From Mansonella perstans (lineage: Eukaryota > Nematoda > Chromadorea > Rhabditida > Onchocercidae), in contig JBAMDO010000253.1 of assembly GCA_037074765.1 (NCBI GenBank), positions 42,501-68,540 on the forward strand: a stretch of DNA of 26,040 nucleotides, in the 5' to 3' direction. A program made the translations under genes and the position numbers. Below are positions 1 to 11,986 of this stretch, piece by piece. The first letter of the stretch is position 1, and each line of letters begins with the position of its first letter. Below the pieces are notes generated by a model. That model saw only the letters and a program-made list of their open reading frames with translations, ran no database searches and was not told the DNA's origin.

Positions 1-1580
1 ATTTCTTCTTACAATCATATAAAACAATATAAAGGAAGAGATAAATGCTGAAGGAATATAACGTTTAGCTAGCAGTTAAAATTAATTTTGAACGATCCAT
101 TGGCTACAAATAAATAAACTTACAAAAAGCCATGGATCTTGAAAGAAGATAGATGTAGTGAAATGATGGGTGGTTATACACGGTCGATAAAATTTCGCTA
201 GGTAATAACGATGCTGTCACCGACCGTAATTGACATGGCATCGCAATGAAAACTTCAGCTATGTTCATCCATTACTTACTACAACTACTTGCTACTGCTG
301 CTAACTTTGCAACATTTTTTTTTTTACTCCAAATATTTTGAACTCCGTTTACATCGAAATTACTGGAAAACCTAGTCGGGGGAAGTGAACGGGAAAAAAA
401 CTGGGCCTGAAAGTATGTTCATTGGAAATTGATAGATTGTAGTCGTAACCCGTATGAGGAGAGATAGGAATTGGAAAAAAAGTTGTAAGAGATATACGTG
501 TATATGTTGAGATAAGAAGAGAGTTTAGCATAAAATAGTAGAGGAATAATGAGATGTAATTTCAACAAATAAAGTGAAAATTTTGACGAATCAGGGAATA
601 GAGGTCATGCTCAATTAGACTATTAATTCTGTTGAAGGGGGCTACCTGGACAAAGAAATGTCACATTGTCATAATATCGAAGTTGAGCCTTTGGACAGCT
701 TTCATGCTGGACGTTTGATGATATCATGTAGGTAATCCGTACGAGGAAATTAAGCTGAGGGCATTTTCAAAATATTTAACGATGGATTTCAATTTTTATT
801 AGTTTTATAAAATTTAATTCAGGATTGAAACTTCTTCTTTTGTTAGTTTCTTCTACATCAGAGAAAGAGATATTAAATATTATGACGCCTTTCAGTCAGC
901 ATGCTTGATTCATTGGAAAAAAAAAAACTTGAAATTTTATAATAAATTAGTTCTCAATAACGGCATTTCATTTTTTTGTATGTGTGCATTTCAGACAGGT
1001 TATGAAATTCAAATAAAGAGGTTTTTAACAAAAATTTTTTATTAAATTTTACAATAAACCGCTAACTGTAGTACAGTAGAATAAAATATCCCTTTCTGCT
1101 CCTCCTCCATCTCTTATTGGTACTTACTTTTAATAAGGGCCAATTTTGAGATAATTACTGAGCAAAAGAGGAAATGGAATATACTGCTGGACTTTATGTT
1201 CTACTCAGAAACGTTAGTAGCGTAAAATTGTTTTTAGGGAGCGCCTTGTTTTAACTATCCACTAGTTGTTTTTTCACGGTCCACAAATTGGTCGACAGGG
1301 TATGCGTGGATTATTTTCAAATCAACAAATCGGTGGAAAACAATCGGAGTGAAAGATAAGATAGGGAAAAAGAGGACTAAATTCATTGTTGCAATATGCG
1401 GCTTTTCGTGCTTCACGCCAAAATTTCGGAAAAGGATTTCAAGTGTCACTGCTGGATTCTGAATCATGATTTACGACTGAATGCTGCAATCTCCAGTCTG
1501 AATACTGCAGTTCCCCAGTCTTGATATAATCGAAAATGGTTGTGAATTTTTCAACATTTATTTCTAAATCCTATCCGTTT
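1..1580. other. Upstream non-coding region
   Basis: This is AT-rich sequence upstream of the PRPSAP-like gene. I see no convincing gene. Short open frames at 349-531 and 1255-1467 (minus) resemble no family I know and have no supporting splice structure. A locally GC-richer block at about 620-735 is open on both strands and flanked by splice-like signals (see findings). An imperfect 21-22 bp direct repeat lies at 1477-1519. The promoter of the downstream gene presumably lies here, but no specific element can be named. Confidence 0.5.
1477..1519. repeat. Imperfect tandem duplication, 21-22 bp unit
   Basis: Two adjacent copies both read CTGAAT-x-CTGCA and end CCAGT: 1477-1497 and 1498-1519. 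They differ by a few substitutions and one indel. The pair sits about 65 bp upstream of the trans-splice acceptor of the PRPSAP-like gene, so it could be a duplicated promoter element or a chance duplication. Confidence 0.5.
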
Positions 1581-1586
1581 TTTCAG
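1578..1586 (+). promoter_or_regulatory. Probable spliced-leader trans-splice acceptor (PRPSAP-like gene)
   Basis: A T-rich stretch ending TTTTTTCAG lies 11 nt before the first ATG of the PRPSAP-like gene. It is a near-perfect nematode 3' splice site, and no upstream coding exon joins to it. A trans-splice acceptor giving a very short 5' UTR is the simplest reading. The alternative is an ordinary acceptor for an untranslated upstream exon. Confidence 0.6.
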
Positions 1587-1597
1587 ATTCGTTAGGA

Positions 1598-4500
1598 ATG
1601 TCGCTTAAATATTTTGCTGACCAAAGTAGTGGCATGGTACTGCTAGCCGGTAATTCTCATTTGGAATTAGCAAAACTAGTTGCAGAGTAAACTTTTCTGC
1701 TATGAATTTTTCCCTTATATTTTGAGGATTGCATAGATTTAATAGCGAATGAAAATAATTTTATAAAAAAATAATTTTATAGCCGCCTGGGAATTAACCT
1801 TGGAGAAGCGGTTGTTTACAATAGAACAAATCGTGAAACTTCAGTTGAAATCAAACAGAGTGTTCGCGGAAAGCATCTGTTCATCCTTCAGTCTGGTTCA
1901 AAGTAAGCTGATAATTCATTTTCTTGGAATAAGAATATTTCCTCTGCTTACATCAAGTTAAAGGTACGTATCTGATAAAAATCTTATGGAAGTGCAGCTT
2001 TATTCTTTCAAGTCATGGAGCTTTTCGGTTTTAATTCGTTCGTTTTTGTTAAGCTTTCGGCAATAACTTTTTTTTGAATTAAGTAATGAAATTTCAGAGA
2101 CGTAAATAATAACATCATGGAACTGTTGATATTAATCTATGCATGTAAAACTTCAATGGCAAAAACGATAACAGTAGTGATGCCATATCTGCCTTACAGC
2201 AAACAGTGTCGAATGTTACGCCGATCATCTATACCAATGAAACTTATCGCTGATATGATGTGCAATGCCGGTAATTATTATATTTTCCTTCTGTCTTCTT
2301 TTTCATCTGAGGAAATGATTCGTTTTTAGTTTGTGGATATCATTGAACTTGGTGAATATGAACTACAGATGTGAAAAAATTTTAATGATAAAAAAGAAGA
2401 GATTGCAGGAGCGACACGAATAGTTTCTCTTGATTTGTACAGAAAAGAAATCCAAGGGTTTTTTTCGGTGCCTGTTGATAACCTGCGTGCTTCACCTTTC
2501 TTATTACAATACATAAAAGAAAATGTTCGGTTTGCTATTTTTTAAAATTTTTTTTCTGTATGATGAAGTGATTACATTTACCTTTAACACAGTTTCATCA
2601 GCTGCTGAATTAATGCACTGTTTCTTCGTTCTGTTCTTTAAAAAGTAAAATTTAGATACCGGATTACAAAAATGCTGTGATAGTTGCAAAGAATCCTGGC
2701 GTTATGAATAAAGCAACATCGTACGCTGATCGTTTAAGATTAGGTAAATATGTAATAATCAATACTTTTATTTCAGTAGATTAGAATTTGAAGCAAAAGT
2801 TAGACAGGCGATCGGTTATGTGGAACGATCCATTAATAAGGTTGGATCGTAGACTGCAAGCATTAACAATGCAGTCATCGTCAACCACATGGATGGCATG
2901 TACATCTAATTTATCCAAGCTGTTTAGCTACTGCAGGCACTAAATAGTTTGCAACTAATGTACGATTTTCCAATTCTAATTAGTCCAGCAGTTTGGCGTT
3001 TTCCAGACTTCGCTAACTATTGCTTACTTCACTTTCTGAGAATGAAACATTGGGAAGAAAGTTTTTGGAAGCCTCGAACTTTTCATAAACTGATAGCATT
3101 TCAGCTCAATCAGTTCGCTCAACAGACCATTCTAAAACCTGTTTTGATTTTAAAAGTTTAAATTTCCCATTAATTTGACTTGGAAAATTGTTGGAAATTG
3201 AAACTTTAGTGAATCATTGCTTAATTAGATGTACAAAGTATCTGATTGTAGACTTTGTTCTCACCTTTGATATTCCTTCTCCCTCATTTCTTACAACATA
3301 TATACATTATTATACGATAAACTGAGGTCAGAGGGTCAGTGGAAATTCCATTATTCATGATTATTAATTATGTAATCATTTTCCATGCTTTCGTTTACAA
3401 AAGCAACAGGTTTGTGTGACTTTATGTCATAGATGATATGCAGAAATGTGACTGATTAAGGTGAAATCTGAGACATTTTGCTAATCCTTTTTTCGAAATA
3501 GGATCGAAATGATATTGTTATCACTAATAGAGATTGTTAGGCTTACATATCAAATTAGACTCTTATAATTAACAACCAATGTCGACAAAAGACAACTGAT
3601 ATAATTTTGTCACTGAAAGAACGTCTTCCAAAAAACCACGTAAGTGAGATATGAAGAAATTTGAAGATCGAATTTCGAACGTCCAGGCTTATTTATAAGT
3701 TATTGGTGATGCTGGGTTTTGTTTATTTGAGGCATATCACTATTCAGAACCCTTAATAGTCTTGGTGCAATATTATAACCAATCTTTTCGGAAAGTACAA
3801 AAAATTCAAGCGATTTAGATTATTATGGTTTCAATTATTGCATCAAAACTATGTTGTGCCATCAAACATAGCTTGCTTCAACCGTGTGTGTTTATTTTTT
3901 TGATCTTGCATGAAAAGCATGTGTGTTTATGGGATTTATTGAGTTTCTAGTTTAACCGTTTTTGTAATTTCTTAAAATCTCTTCGTTTCCGATAAATTGT
4001 TTTAATTACTTAACTATTCACTTTATTTGTTGTAAACATGATCCTTAACAGTGGGTCACTTCTGGAACTTCCGCGTATTATTTTGAATAATATGTTTTTT
4101 TCGTGTTTGCTTTTTTCTATCGGTTTATATGAAATAGTATTTCATGAAGGCTGGTCATCGAGCTTTTTTCGGAAATCATTGCTCAAGATTTCAGAAGTCT
4201 GCATCAGCACTTTTTTTTTTAAAGTTTGTAGACATATGATTTAGGAAATCTACCACTTGTCTTCAGTTTCAAACAAAATTGCAGGCGTTGCAGTTATACA
4301 TGGTGAACAAAAAGATGTTGAAGAAAGCGGTTTAGAAGATGGTCGACAGAGTCCTCCACTGGATGGTAAATCAAATGAAAATCTTACCACTTTCGAGCTC
4401 TTTCCAGGTAGCCATTTTTTATGGCTAGAAATGATATTAAAACAAGTTTTTCAAGCTAATAATCGTTCAGTACCAAACCTTGTTTTTAAATTCGAACTCA

Positions 4501-5521
4501 TAATTTGGGAATATTTATTTCGAATAAGTCCTAGAGGTTTGGCAAAGTCAAGAATTTATCTTATGACTTGGCATGTAAAGCCTGTAGGGAAAATTGGTAC
4601 TCGTACATGTCAGTTTTCATATTTTTAATTTATCGTAACATATTTTTAGCTCAAGTTGCAAAAGAAAAACCTCCATTGACAGTTGTTGGTGATGTAGGTG
4701 GGCGTATAGCGATTATGGTGGTAAATGTTCATCATTTGATTATCTCTTCTTCCACTGCAAATTGTAATCTTTGAGCCATGAAAAGATTTCATTTCTAATG
4801 AGAAGTGAAATGTGAGTGCTTTGTTCGTTTACAGGATGATATAATCGATGATGCACAGTCTTTCGTCGCTGTCGCTCAAGTGCTGAAAAATCATGGAGCT
4901 TATAAAATTTACATCATAGCCACACATGGGTTATTATCAGCAGACGCTCCTGATCTTCTTGAATCTTCACCTATTACGGAGGTAAATTTTCCACTGAACT
5001 TGGAATTGTTCATTTATCATACTGTTAATGTGAAATTAGCGCGATAATAAATTTAGAATAAGTGGTTTCGTAAACTTTCTTCCAGGTAACCATAATTAGA
5101 AAACACTTACACATAATTTTACTGATTTTCCTAATAATTCTGCGATCCTGGTAGCAGAACTAATTTGAACGTTGAACAGTAGGCCATTGTATGACTTAAA
5201 ATGACTTAACCAAGACATTAGCCAGATCTCAAAACGATATTAGTTTATTAGAAGTGGTAAAGAAGGAACGGTGTGGACGATGATTAAAGGAACTAGTTTG
5301 CTTGATAATGCATATATAGTATATAGTACTGTACATTCATTTTACCGTATAGTACAATTCAGGTGATTGTGACGAACACAGTACCTCATGAGGTTCAGAA
5401 GCTGCGCTGTCATAAAATTAAGACAGTTGACATATCATCGATGCTGTGCGAAGCAATTAGGCGAATCTATTACAACGAGTCGATGGGACAAATGTTCCGA
5501 GGTGTAACAATTGGTGATTGA
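1598..5521 (+). CDS. Phosphoribosyl-pyrophosphate synthetase-associated protein (PRPSAP-like), nine exons
   Basis: Exons: 1598-1686, 1783-1902, 2098-2270, 2409-2524, 2656-2743, 4285-4407, 4650-4720, 4835-4981 and 5363-5521. They total 1086 nt, encoding 361 aa plus stop, close to human PRPSAP1/2 (about 356-369 aa). The family is a non-catalytic, inhibitory partner of PRPP synthetase in the cytosolic complex that makes PRPP for nucleotide synthesis. Visible marks are [10 protein letters not shown] near residues 71-80, [15 protein letters not shown] and [10 protein letters not shown] in exon 4, the PAP-specific stretch with VIHGE and DGRQSPP in exon 6, [15 protein letters not shown] in exon 7 and [12 protein letters not shown] in exon 9. 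The ribose-phosphate loop of true synthetases (DDMADTCGT type) is replaced by DDIIDDAQS at about 261-269, supporting a PAP rather than an active enzyme. The residue matching the catalytic His of PRPS1 (DLH) is Tyr138. The exon 4 donor (AAT|GTTCGG) is weak but demanded by frame. Intron 5 is unusually long (1541 bp). Confidence 0.93.
2744..4284 (+). other. Large intron 5 of the PRPSAP-like gene
   Basis: This 1541-bp intron contrasts with neighbouring introns of about 96-381 bp. It holds a cluster of small perfect inverted repeats at 2810-2876. It also holds open frames at 2949-3161 and 4038-4244 (plus) that match nothing I recognise and lie between well-fitting exons. The size suggests an old insertion that has decayed. 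Confidence 0.6.
2810..2876. repeat. Cluster of inverted repeats (potential hairpins)
   Basis: Two perfect inverted repeats are adjacent. ACGATCCA at 2825-2832 pairs with TGGATCGT at 2843-2850 (10-nt loop). GACTGCA at 2852-2858 pairs with TGCAGTC at 2870-2876 (11-nt loop). A third option pairs GATCG at 2810-2814 with CGATC at 2826-2830. They lie inside the long intron 5 and may mark the remains of a mobile element or a structured intronic segment. Confidence 0.5.
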
Positions 5522-6911
5522 AATTAGGTAGTGATTTGGTAATGATGATCTTAGAAACGATTCAAGCAAATCGTCAAGATTTTCTGCCAACTATCTGTGG
5601 TGCCATTTTTCGGTGGATTCTTAGACTAATGTCATGGTAGTCTTTTCAGAAAACCTTCTTCTGTGCAAATTGTTTTTGCAGAAATTCTTCTCATACTGTT
5701 AGTCGTTTAACGGTAATCCCAATCCCACTTTACATGGCACCGTCTTTGTAACCATTTTTGTTTGTAACTATTTTTTTGTTTAATTTAATAATGCCCATAT
5801 GTGCTATATAATGCTAAACGTTCTCCCAATTCTTCGGCAGTTTCGTTAAAGTGAGTTTCAAGTTGCTTCCAAAAATTTATTTATCTTGATTTTTTTGAGA
5901 ATTTTGAGAACCGTATTGATTTTATCTCTCGTTCATTTTGTCTACTTGCAAAATCAAACCAATTTTTTCTTTGCAAGTTCCGTCGTAATTGATGTATTTC
6001 TATATTGACCGTACTTTTTTATCTCTTACCAACAAAATTCCATTCAACTTTTGTATTTCTAAGTTAATATACTCATTTTCAAAGAGATCTTTTGTAATTA
6101 GTTTACCTCTGTAGTGAAATTTTGTCATAATTGTTACACCTCAATCTTTGGAGCAAAAAGTTTTTTTGTTAATGTTGATAATGTTATGCATTATTAACGT
6201 GCTTTAATTTTCTTTTTTCAGGTTTTAAATACAAATCATTTGGCATTTGAGGATATCAGGTTATTGTATATATGTATATGTCATACATTATAAGCATCTA
6301 TTTTTATTTTTGTTACCATTTCTTTTGTTGAAAATTGGCAATTTTTGCGTTCAAAGTTATAATATTTAGGATTATGCAAATTCATTTCATTTTTCCGAAA
6401 ATTTTTGAAAATTTCAGTAGTTAAAGCTGATGTATTAGTTTATTTCTTTTACTTAATTCAATAAAATCTATGCATAAACAAATTTAAGACCATTTTACGC
6501 ACCTTTCTAAACGTAGTTTGTTACCTGCTTCGACTATTTGGAGCGTATGCAGCAATATTACAAGAAGACTAGAATACGTTATCGACAATAAATAATATAT
6601 ATAACATGAATGGGAGAATAGATAATAAATAATATTAGAAAAAAAGTGATTAAGTTGTTGAAGTAATGCAGTTTATTTTCTAGTATGATAACTGAGTCAG
6701 GCGAATAATTCGATATGAGGTAAGGTTTAAAAGCTGCAGTAGTAGTGGTAAAGGTAAAGAGAATGGATTGATACAGATTTTTGTGAACTGTTAGTTTCTG
6801 GGTCATTCATTTGAACTATTCTCTCTGAACATCTATTTCCGACATATCCATCCATTCTATCCGCCTGTACATATTATACACTATTTTTCTATACATCAAT
6901 TATAATATTTA
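5522..6911. other. Convergent intergenic region
   Basis: About 1.4 kb lies between the stop codons of the plus-strand PRPSAP-like gene and the minus-strand LAPTM4-like gene, so both 3' UTRs are here. A plus-strand AATAAA occurs at 6460-6465, far from its stop, and a nearer AATAAT lies around 5785. For the minus-strand gene, AATAAA (TTTATT on plus) lies at 6672-6677, about 235 nt past its stop. None can be assigned with confidence. I see no gene here. Confidence 0.5.
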
Positions 6912-7069
6912 TCATCGGAAGGTGAGTGTTTTCATTGGTGTATTGAATAAAAGACAATAATGCATATGACGACATCGTTCCTTCAAATAACGATAACAGT
7001 TATGAATGATCACTGCATACCAACACTGGAAATTTTTAAACTTCAGTACTGTTTAATTCATTGGAGAAG

Positions 7070-7100
<31 letters not shown>

Positions 7101-8801
7101 AATACAAAATAAAATATTTTTAAGAACTTAAAAGTTTTAAAATAAAATTTTAAAAAATTCAGAAAAGCATTAAAACTCTTCAAAATGTACACAGTGAAAT
7201 TTACACATTTTCATTTTTTAAAATGAAAAACCTTGATTTCAGATAATGACTTACTAAAATTATCCATTTCCAATCAATTTTTTACCTTTCTACTTTCTTT
7301 GAATAAATTTCTGTTATAAGAAATGAAATAATTATTCTATTTAATAACTACCTGCAATATAAGACAAATGAGGTAAAGAATGAAAATGGTGATAAATCGT
7401 GCAGTAGTTTGGGTATCCAATTCAACAGTAGTGGTATGAGGATGCTCTTTGAATGATGCCGCATTCATTAATCGATAAAATATCGTTGTATTAGTAGAAA
7501 ATGCAATGATACCACATGTTAAGCCAAATAAAAGTATTAAGATCACAATTATCTAAAAATTCAAATATCCAAATAGAAATTATGATATTTGTACCAAATT
7601 ACATCATTTAATTAATAAATTTTAATGCTAACTCCAATTTCTAAGTTTTCATCTTGAATAAAACTTTTCGAATTTCTCAACTGAAAATTTGAGTGAATTT
7701 TTTTTTTTACTTTAATTTTAATTTATTAAGAAGAAAAGAAAGCCTACCTGTACAATAAGGTGAGGTATCAGAAGTGCAGCTATATTGCGGATTAACCCAA
7801 CAAAAAGCAGAAGAACTGCTAAAAAACTAAGACCAATACCGATCATGGATGCAAAAAACGGTTGCATCACATAACTATCACATGTACCTATAATTCATGA
7901 ATTTCGAATTTAAAATAAAAAACTCAGAATGAATTTAAAATAACAAACTTCAAGCTAATCTGAAAAGAAAATCTTTTACCCGTGATTTTTTCGTATTCCG
8001 TGTCATGCTCCACAAATATTATCAGTGAATTAATGAAAAATATTAGTAGCATAAAAAGCTCCAAACCTAAAAATACTTTGATAAATTTTGAAGCGTTTAA
8101 AGTATTGTATCAAATGCGAAATGTAATCTGAAATTGTGCAGCCATTTTTGGTGATATAAAGTTTACCAAACTTTTCCTTTTTGAAGCCATTTTCTCCAGG
8201 TGAAATTGCTTGTTTTTTTTTTTATTTTTTGTTTTTTATTTTCTAAAATTAATGTAATTAATTTATAATAAGCATATAGATTCAAATGAAAATGAAATTT
8301 TGCAGAAGCCAAACTTTTGCAATCTTAGCAAAATAGTATCTACATATCGTCCGTGCTTCCTGATTCATCAAGTTATTAACATTTTTTTTTTTAAGAAATG
8401 AAAATTCCGGAAGAAATGTATTATTAATCATTACGCAACAAATTTTATTTCTTAAGCTTATTGCATTTGCCACTCCATCATTAGCCTTAAACTTGTTTAA
8501 TCGCTAAATGTAACTGCATTTTAAATTTATTTCAATTTAATATTTTCTATTGTTTCATCAAATTCAATTCTTATCTTGAATTATTATTCGTGATAATTTA
8601 TACTTTGTAACTTGGGGAGAAAAAAAAAGTACCAGCAACGATAAAAGTTCCAGTTCTTATATGGAAACAATTACAAAGACAATAGTAGTTTACGCAGGAT
8701 TCATTAAATTGCACTGATTTAGGCACCGTGTCAGCAGGCACACGACCATTATCAATCTCTTGGTCACCAACAATCATCTCATGGATAACTTGTCCATTCA
8801 T
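6912..8801 (-). CDS. LAPTM4-like four-transmembrane protein (nematode family), five exons
   Basis: Minus-strand exons in reading order: 8801-8633, 8066-7980, 7887-7748, 7552-7352 and 7025-6912. They total 711 nt, encoding 236 aa plus stop, with all phases consistent. The N-terminal 35 residues are polar. A cysteine-rich CVNYYCLCNCFHIRTGT block (about 36-52) follows; the C-x-C-C-H-[IV]-[RK]-T-G-T form is typical of the LAPTM4-like tetraspan proteins expanded in nematodes. Likely membrane segments are about 52-75, 96-118, 127-152 and 185-208. A polar loop before TM4 carries His and Thr residues. The last exon supplies the family-type end, NCYRYLKER, after TM4. Vertebrate LAPTM4 proteins sit in late endosomal and lysosomal membranes; a similar site here is inference. 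Stopping the fourth exon at its run-on stop (7337) would remove the CYRYL tail. The start is the first ATG after an acceptor, 5 nt upstream. Confidence 0.85.
7070..7096. repeat. Poly(T) run of 27
   Basis: An uninterrupted T27 lies in intron 4 of the LAPTM4-like gene, where the transcript would carry A27. Similar long T runs occur at 12813-12836 and 18524-18550. It may be a simple homopolymer or the tail of a retroposed sequence; no element body is obvious next to it. Confidence 0.8.
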
Positions 8802-8806
8802 TATTT

Positions 8807-8816
8807 CTGTTAAAAT
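8807..8816 (-). promoter_or_regulatory. Probable spliced-leader trans-splice acceptor (LAPTM4-like gene)
   Basis: On the minus strand the sequence TTTTAACAG ends 5 nt before the ATG at 8801. No upstream exon completing a longer N-terminus is evident. A very short 5' UTR after an acceptor fits trans-splicing. An upstream coding exon is not excluded because the frame stays open back to the acceptor. Confidence 0.45.
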
Positions 8817-10542
8817 AAATGAGAGAAATTAATGAAAGCAGACTTTAACGGAATCAATTGGTGTTTGAATTTGAATCAGCGTTTAAAAGATCAATGAAGC
8901 AATGGAGTTAAGGATTTCATGAAATGCGTTTTTTTCTCCTCATTAATTTATTCAATTCAATTCATGAGAAAATAGTAAATGAAGGCATAATCATTATGTA
9001 GCATCTTTTTTAATAAAAAAGTTCAGAAACGGAAAAAAAATCAGATAAATACGGACAATAAATTATTGTCAACTTAACTGAAAACAGTTTAATCAACCAA
9101 ACAATGAAATAAATTAAAGAGGTGGAATTGGTGGAAAACAAAAAAGATATAAACAGGAAAAATTGATTTTGATTAAAATTTCCATATAATTTCAGTGATT
9201 CGATCTGACAAGCAATCTCAGCATTTTTATCAAAAATTCATGCCTGATATTATGCCTTTGTATATTGTAGCCAATACTGTAGCATGATAAATTAATTCCA
9301 ATGAATGTACAATAATTATTAAAGTTGAAAAATGCTCCGATACTGCAATTTTATCTTCATAAAAATAAACAATGTTAATATAGGTTTGGATAAGTAAATA
9401 TTTAATAACATTGATTGGGATTATTAAAATGCAAATTTAGAAAAAACAACAAGGAAGTGCTTCTTATGATGATCTAAAGCAAATATCTAATTAATTAATT
9501 AATTTGAACTAACTAATAAAATATTTTGAAAAGTAATTAGAGGCAAAATATGAAAATGTAGTCAAAAAAAAAATGCTTCAAAAGAAGAAAACTCACGGCA
9601 GTAAGATAATAAAAATTATAATTAATAATAGTAAAAAAAAATTGGTGAAACGGTTAATACTACAATCAATATTTGTAATTCGTTATTTCTCTTTATTTCC
9701 ATTCCTGTAGTGCTTGTATCGTATCAATAGTAGGTATATATTTCAATAAACTCACTAATTACTAATCACTAACTCACTAATTAATTAAAATATATTGTAA
9801 TGAACGCAATTAATTGCTCTAGTTGCAGTAGTGATAGTAACCGAGGTAAAAGTGGAGGAAGATATATTTTAAACCAATTTAAGAAATAGCAAAATGTAAT
9901 GAATTGAATGAAATTATTCACATTTTGGTGATGACGCAAGCATTATCGATTTCGGATTTAAATCTTCTGACCAAAAGATTTTCCCCGTAAAATGTCATCA
10001 TCAATAACCTTCGTTGTCGTAAGAGTTAATTCTTTTACTCAGTGGCTTGTATACGTTTATTCACATACGTATATATGTATATATTTGTAAGCATTAAATT
10101 GAATTTGAGGTGGTAAAGTATCATACTTTTAAAGTATGTACTAATATTTAAAATTTGGACAGTACAAGTCTTCGACATAATTTGCCAGATGCTTATACCA
10201 TAAGTTTTATCCCAAAATGAGTCTCAGTTATTCATTATCAGCCAAACGGATTATGACGTTTGCAATGAATTATATAAAACTAATAATATTAATTTGTATT
10301 TAGAAATTAATAAGTAATATTATTGAAATAGCAAAAATTGCATATATATGCAGTTTGCCATACAATCCTATTTCTTTGAAATTTAATGATTAAATTCAAT
10401 CTTACCTATGAAATCTCCAGAGGCCAATAACACTTACCGAAGCAATAAGAACAGAAGAATGTTACTTATGTTTTTTTTTCCGACCGCAAAATTATCACAA
10501 ATTTGATCAACTATAAGAGGAATGGGAAATAAAGTGGATTTC

Positions 10543-10670
10543 ACATCATCATTTCTACATTATTATTACATTCACTAGCATCATTATCTGCATTATCATT
10601 ATCACCGTCACCATCATCATCATCATGATCATTATTATTATCATTATTACATGCATTTCTTCCATTATTA
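10543..10670. repeat. Compound CAT/ATT trinucleotide microsatellite
   Basis: About 130 bp is dominated by CAT, ATT and related ATC triplets, with point interruptions. This is a degraded trinucleotide microsatellite. It could be length-polymorphic. It lies outside any gene I can support. Confidence 0.8.
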
Positions 10671-11923
10671 TTTGAATCCTGCTAGTGAAATTGCAGATTT
10701 AGTAGCAGTCATACTACTGATGATAATATTAAAACCTAGAATCAATTCATTTTAACACATGAGTTCCTTAATTAATTTCGTAGATATTTCTTACCTGAGG
10801 ACACACGCTAAAGGATCAATATACAATGGTGGTTGAAAAATTATGCATGGGATGGGAAAATTTTTGTAAATTTTTAAAACTTATTGTTGCATTTTTTAAA
10901 TTTTATCATCGTAATGCAACTCTTTTAAATTTGATAACCGAAATATCACTTGGAAATTAAGCGTTTGATGAGATGAGCAAAGTTATATCGAAAATACTTC
11001 TTGGCTGTATCAGGAAAGGTTCACGATGATAAAATTTAAAAAATATAGGCTCTACTTGCATTCTATTGATTATTCCATATACCAATACCAACAAATGAAA
11101 AAAACTTCTTTTCATGACAAAAAAAAATTTGAAAAATGATTAAAAAATATTTAACCAAAAAGGAGATGAATTGAAAGTATAAAGCATTGAACAAAATTAA
11201 TTGAATTATTTGTGCAATATTTAGGTAATCGCTTTTTTGGATTTGCTACAGTATATGTTATAGTATCACGTCATATACCGATTATTTTTAACAAAAAAAT
11301 GAAACGAAACATATTTTTAATGAAGTAACTAAACATATGACCTGTGCCTTTGCATATCGCATTTTTTTCTAATTGAATAAAAAAGTAAATGAAGGAAAAT
11401 AAAAACAGGAAAAAATTGAAGAACTAATGACATTATCAATCAATTGTAAATATATTAATTGCATAATAAAAAAATTAAATAAGGTATCGAATAGGTGACA
11501 GAATAATCAAATCTATTAACTAATGATAGAATATTACTTTGCTTATTGTATAACATTTCTTTCTTAAAATAGTTGATGAAATTATTGACAAAGTTATAAA
11601 CTCAAGGTGAATTATATACAATGAAAGAATTGAAGCCATCAAAATTTCGCCTTATGTTAACAAAAGAATAGACTGAATTGACGAAGACACAAACAAACAA
11701 CGAAATTGCATCATAATGTCATCCACAGCTTCTTTGTGCATTAACAATGCTTCCATTACAAACAAGAAGATTTGTGATGATGAAATAAAAAATTTATAAG
11801 TATTCGAAAATATTTAAAAAATTATTGGAAAGCAATGTTCTTTTCTTTGCATAAGAATTGATAATGTACTGCAAAAATTTCAAGTATTCTTATTTACATA
11901 CTTTATGGTTACTTACATATATA

Positions 11924-11986
11924 AAGAGAGAGGGAGAGAGGGAAACAGAGGAAGAGCAAAAAAGAGAAAGAGAGAGAGAGAGAAAA
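11924..11986. repeat. GA-rich simple repeat
   Basis: A purine tract of AG dinucleotides and near variants, with (AG)-rich cores at about 11926-11940 and 11967-11982. It is simple sequence with possible triplex-forming character and no gene association visible. Confidence 0.8.

Noticed and set aside
1255..1467. 70-codon minus-strand ORF upstream of the PRPSAP-like gene
   Set aside because: It has no recognised family and no splice context, and its length is compatible with chance.
2949..3161. 70-codon plus-strand ORF in intron 5 of the PRPSAP-like gene
   Set aside because: It has no recognisable domain and the flanking exons join perfectly without it.
6838..6885. Second possible last exon for the LAPTM4-like gene on minus, reading KIVYNMYRRIEW to a stop
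   Set aside because: Its acceptor (GTATAG) leaves one base before the frame, which does not match the phase-0 end of exon 4. The exon at 6912-7025 fits in phase and matches the family tail better.
7204..7320. Exon-like stretch on minus with a strong GTAAGT donor between exons 4 and 5 of the LAPTM4-like gene
   Set aside because: All phase-0 readings from nearby acceptors hit stop codons, and joining exon 4 directly to exon 5 already gives a complete product.
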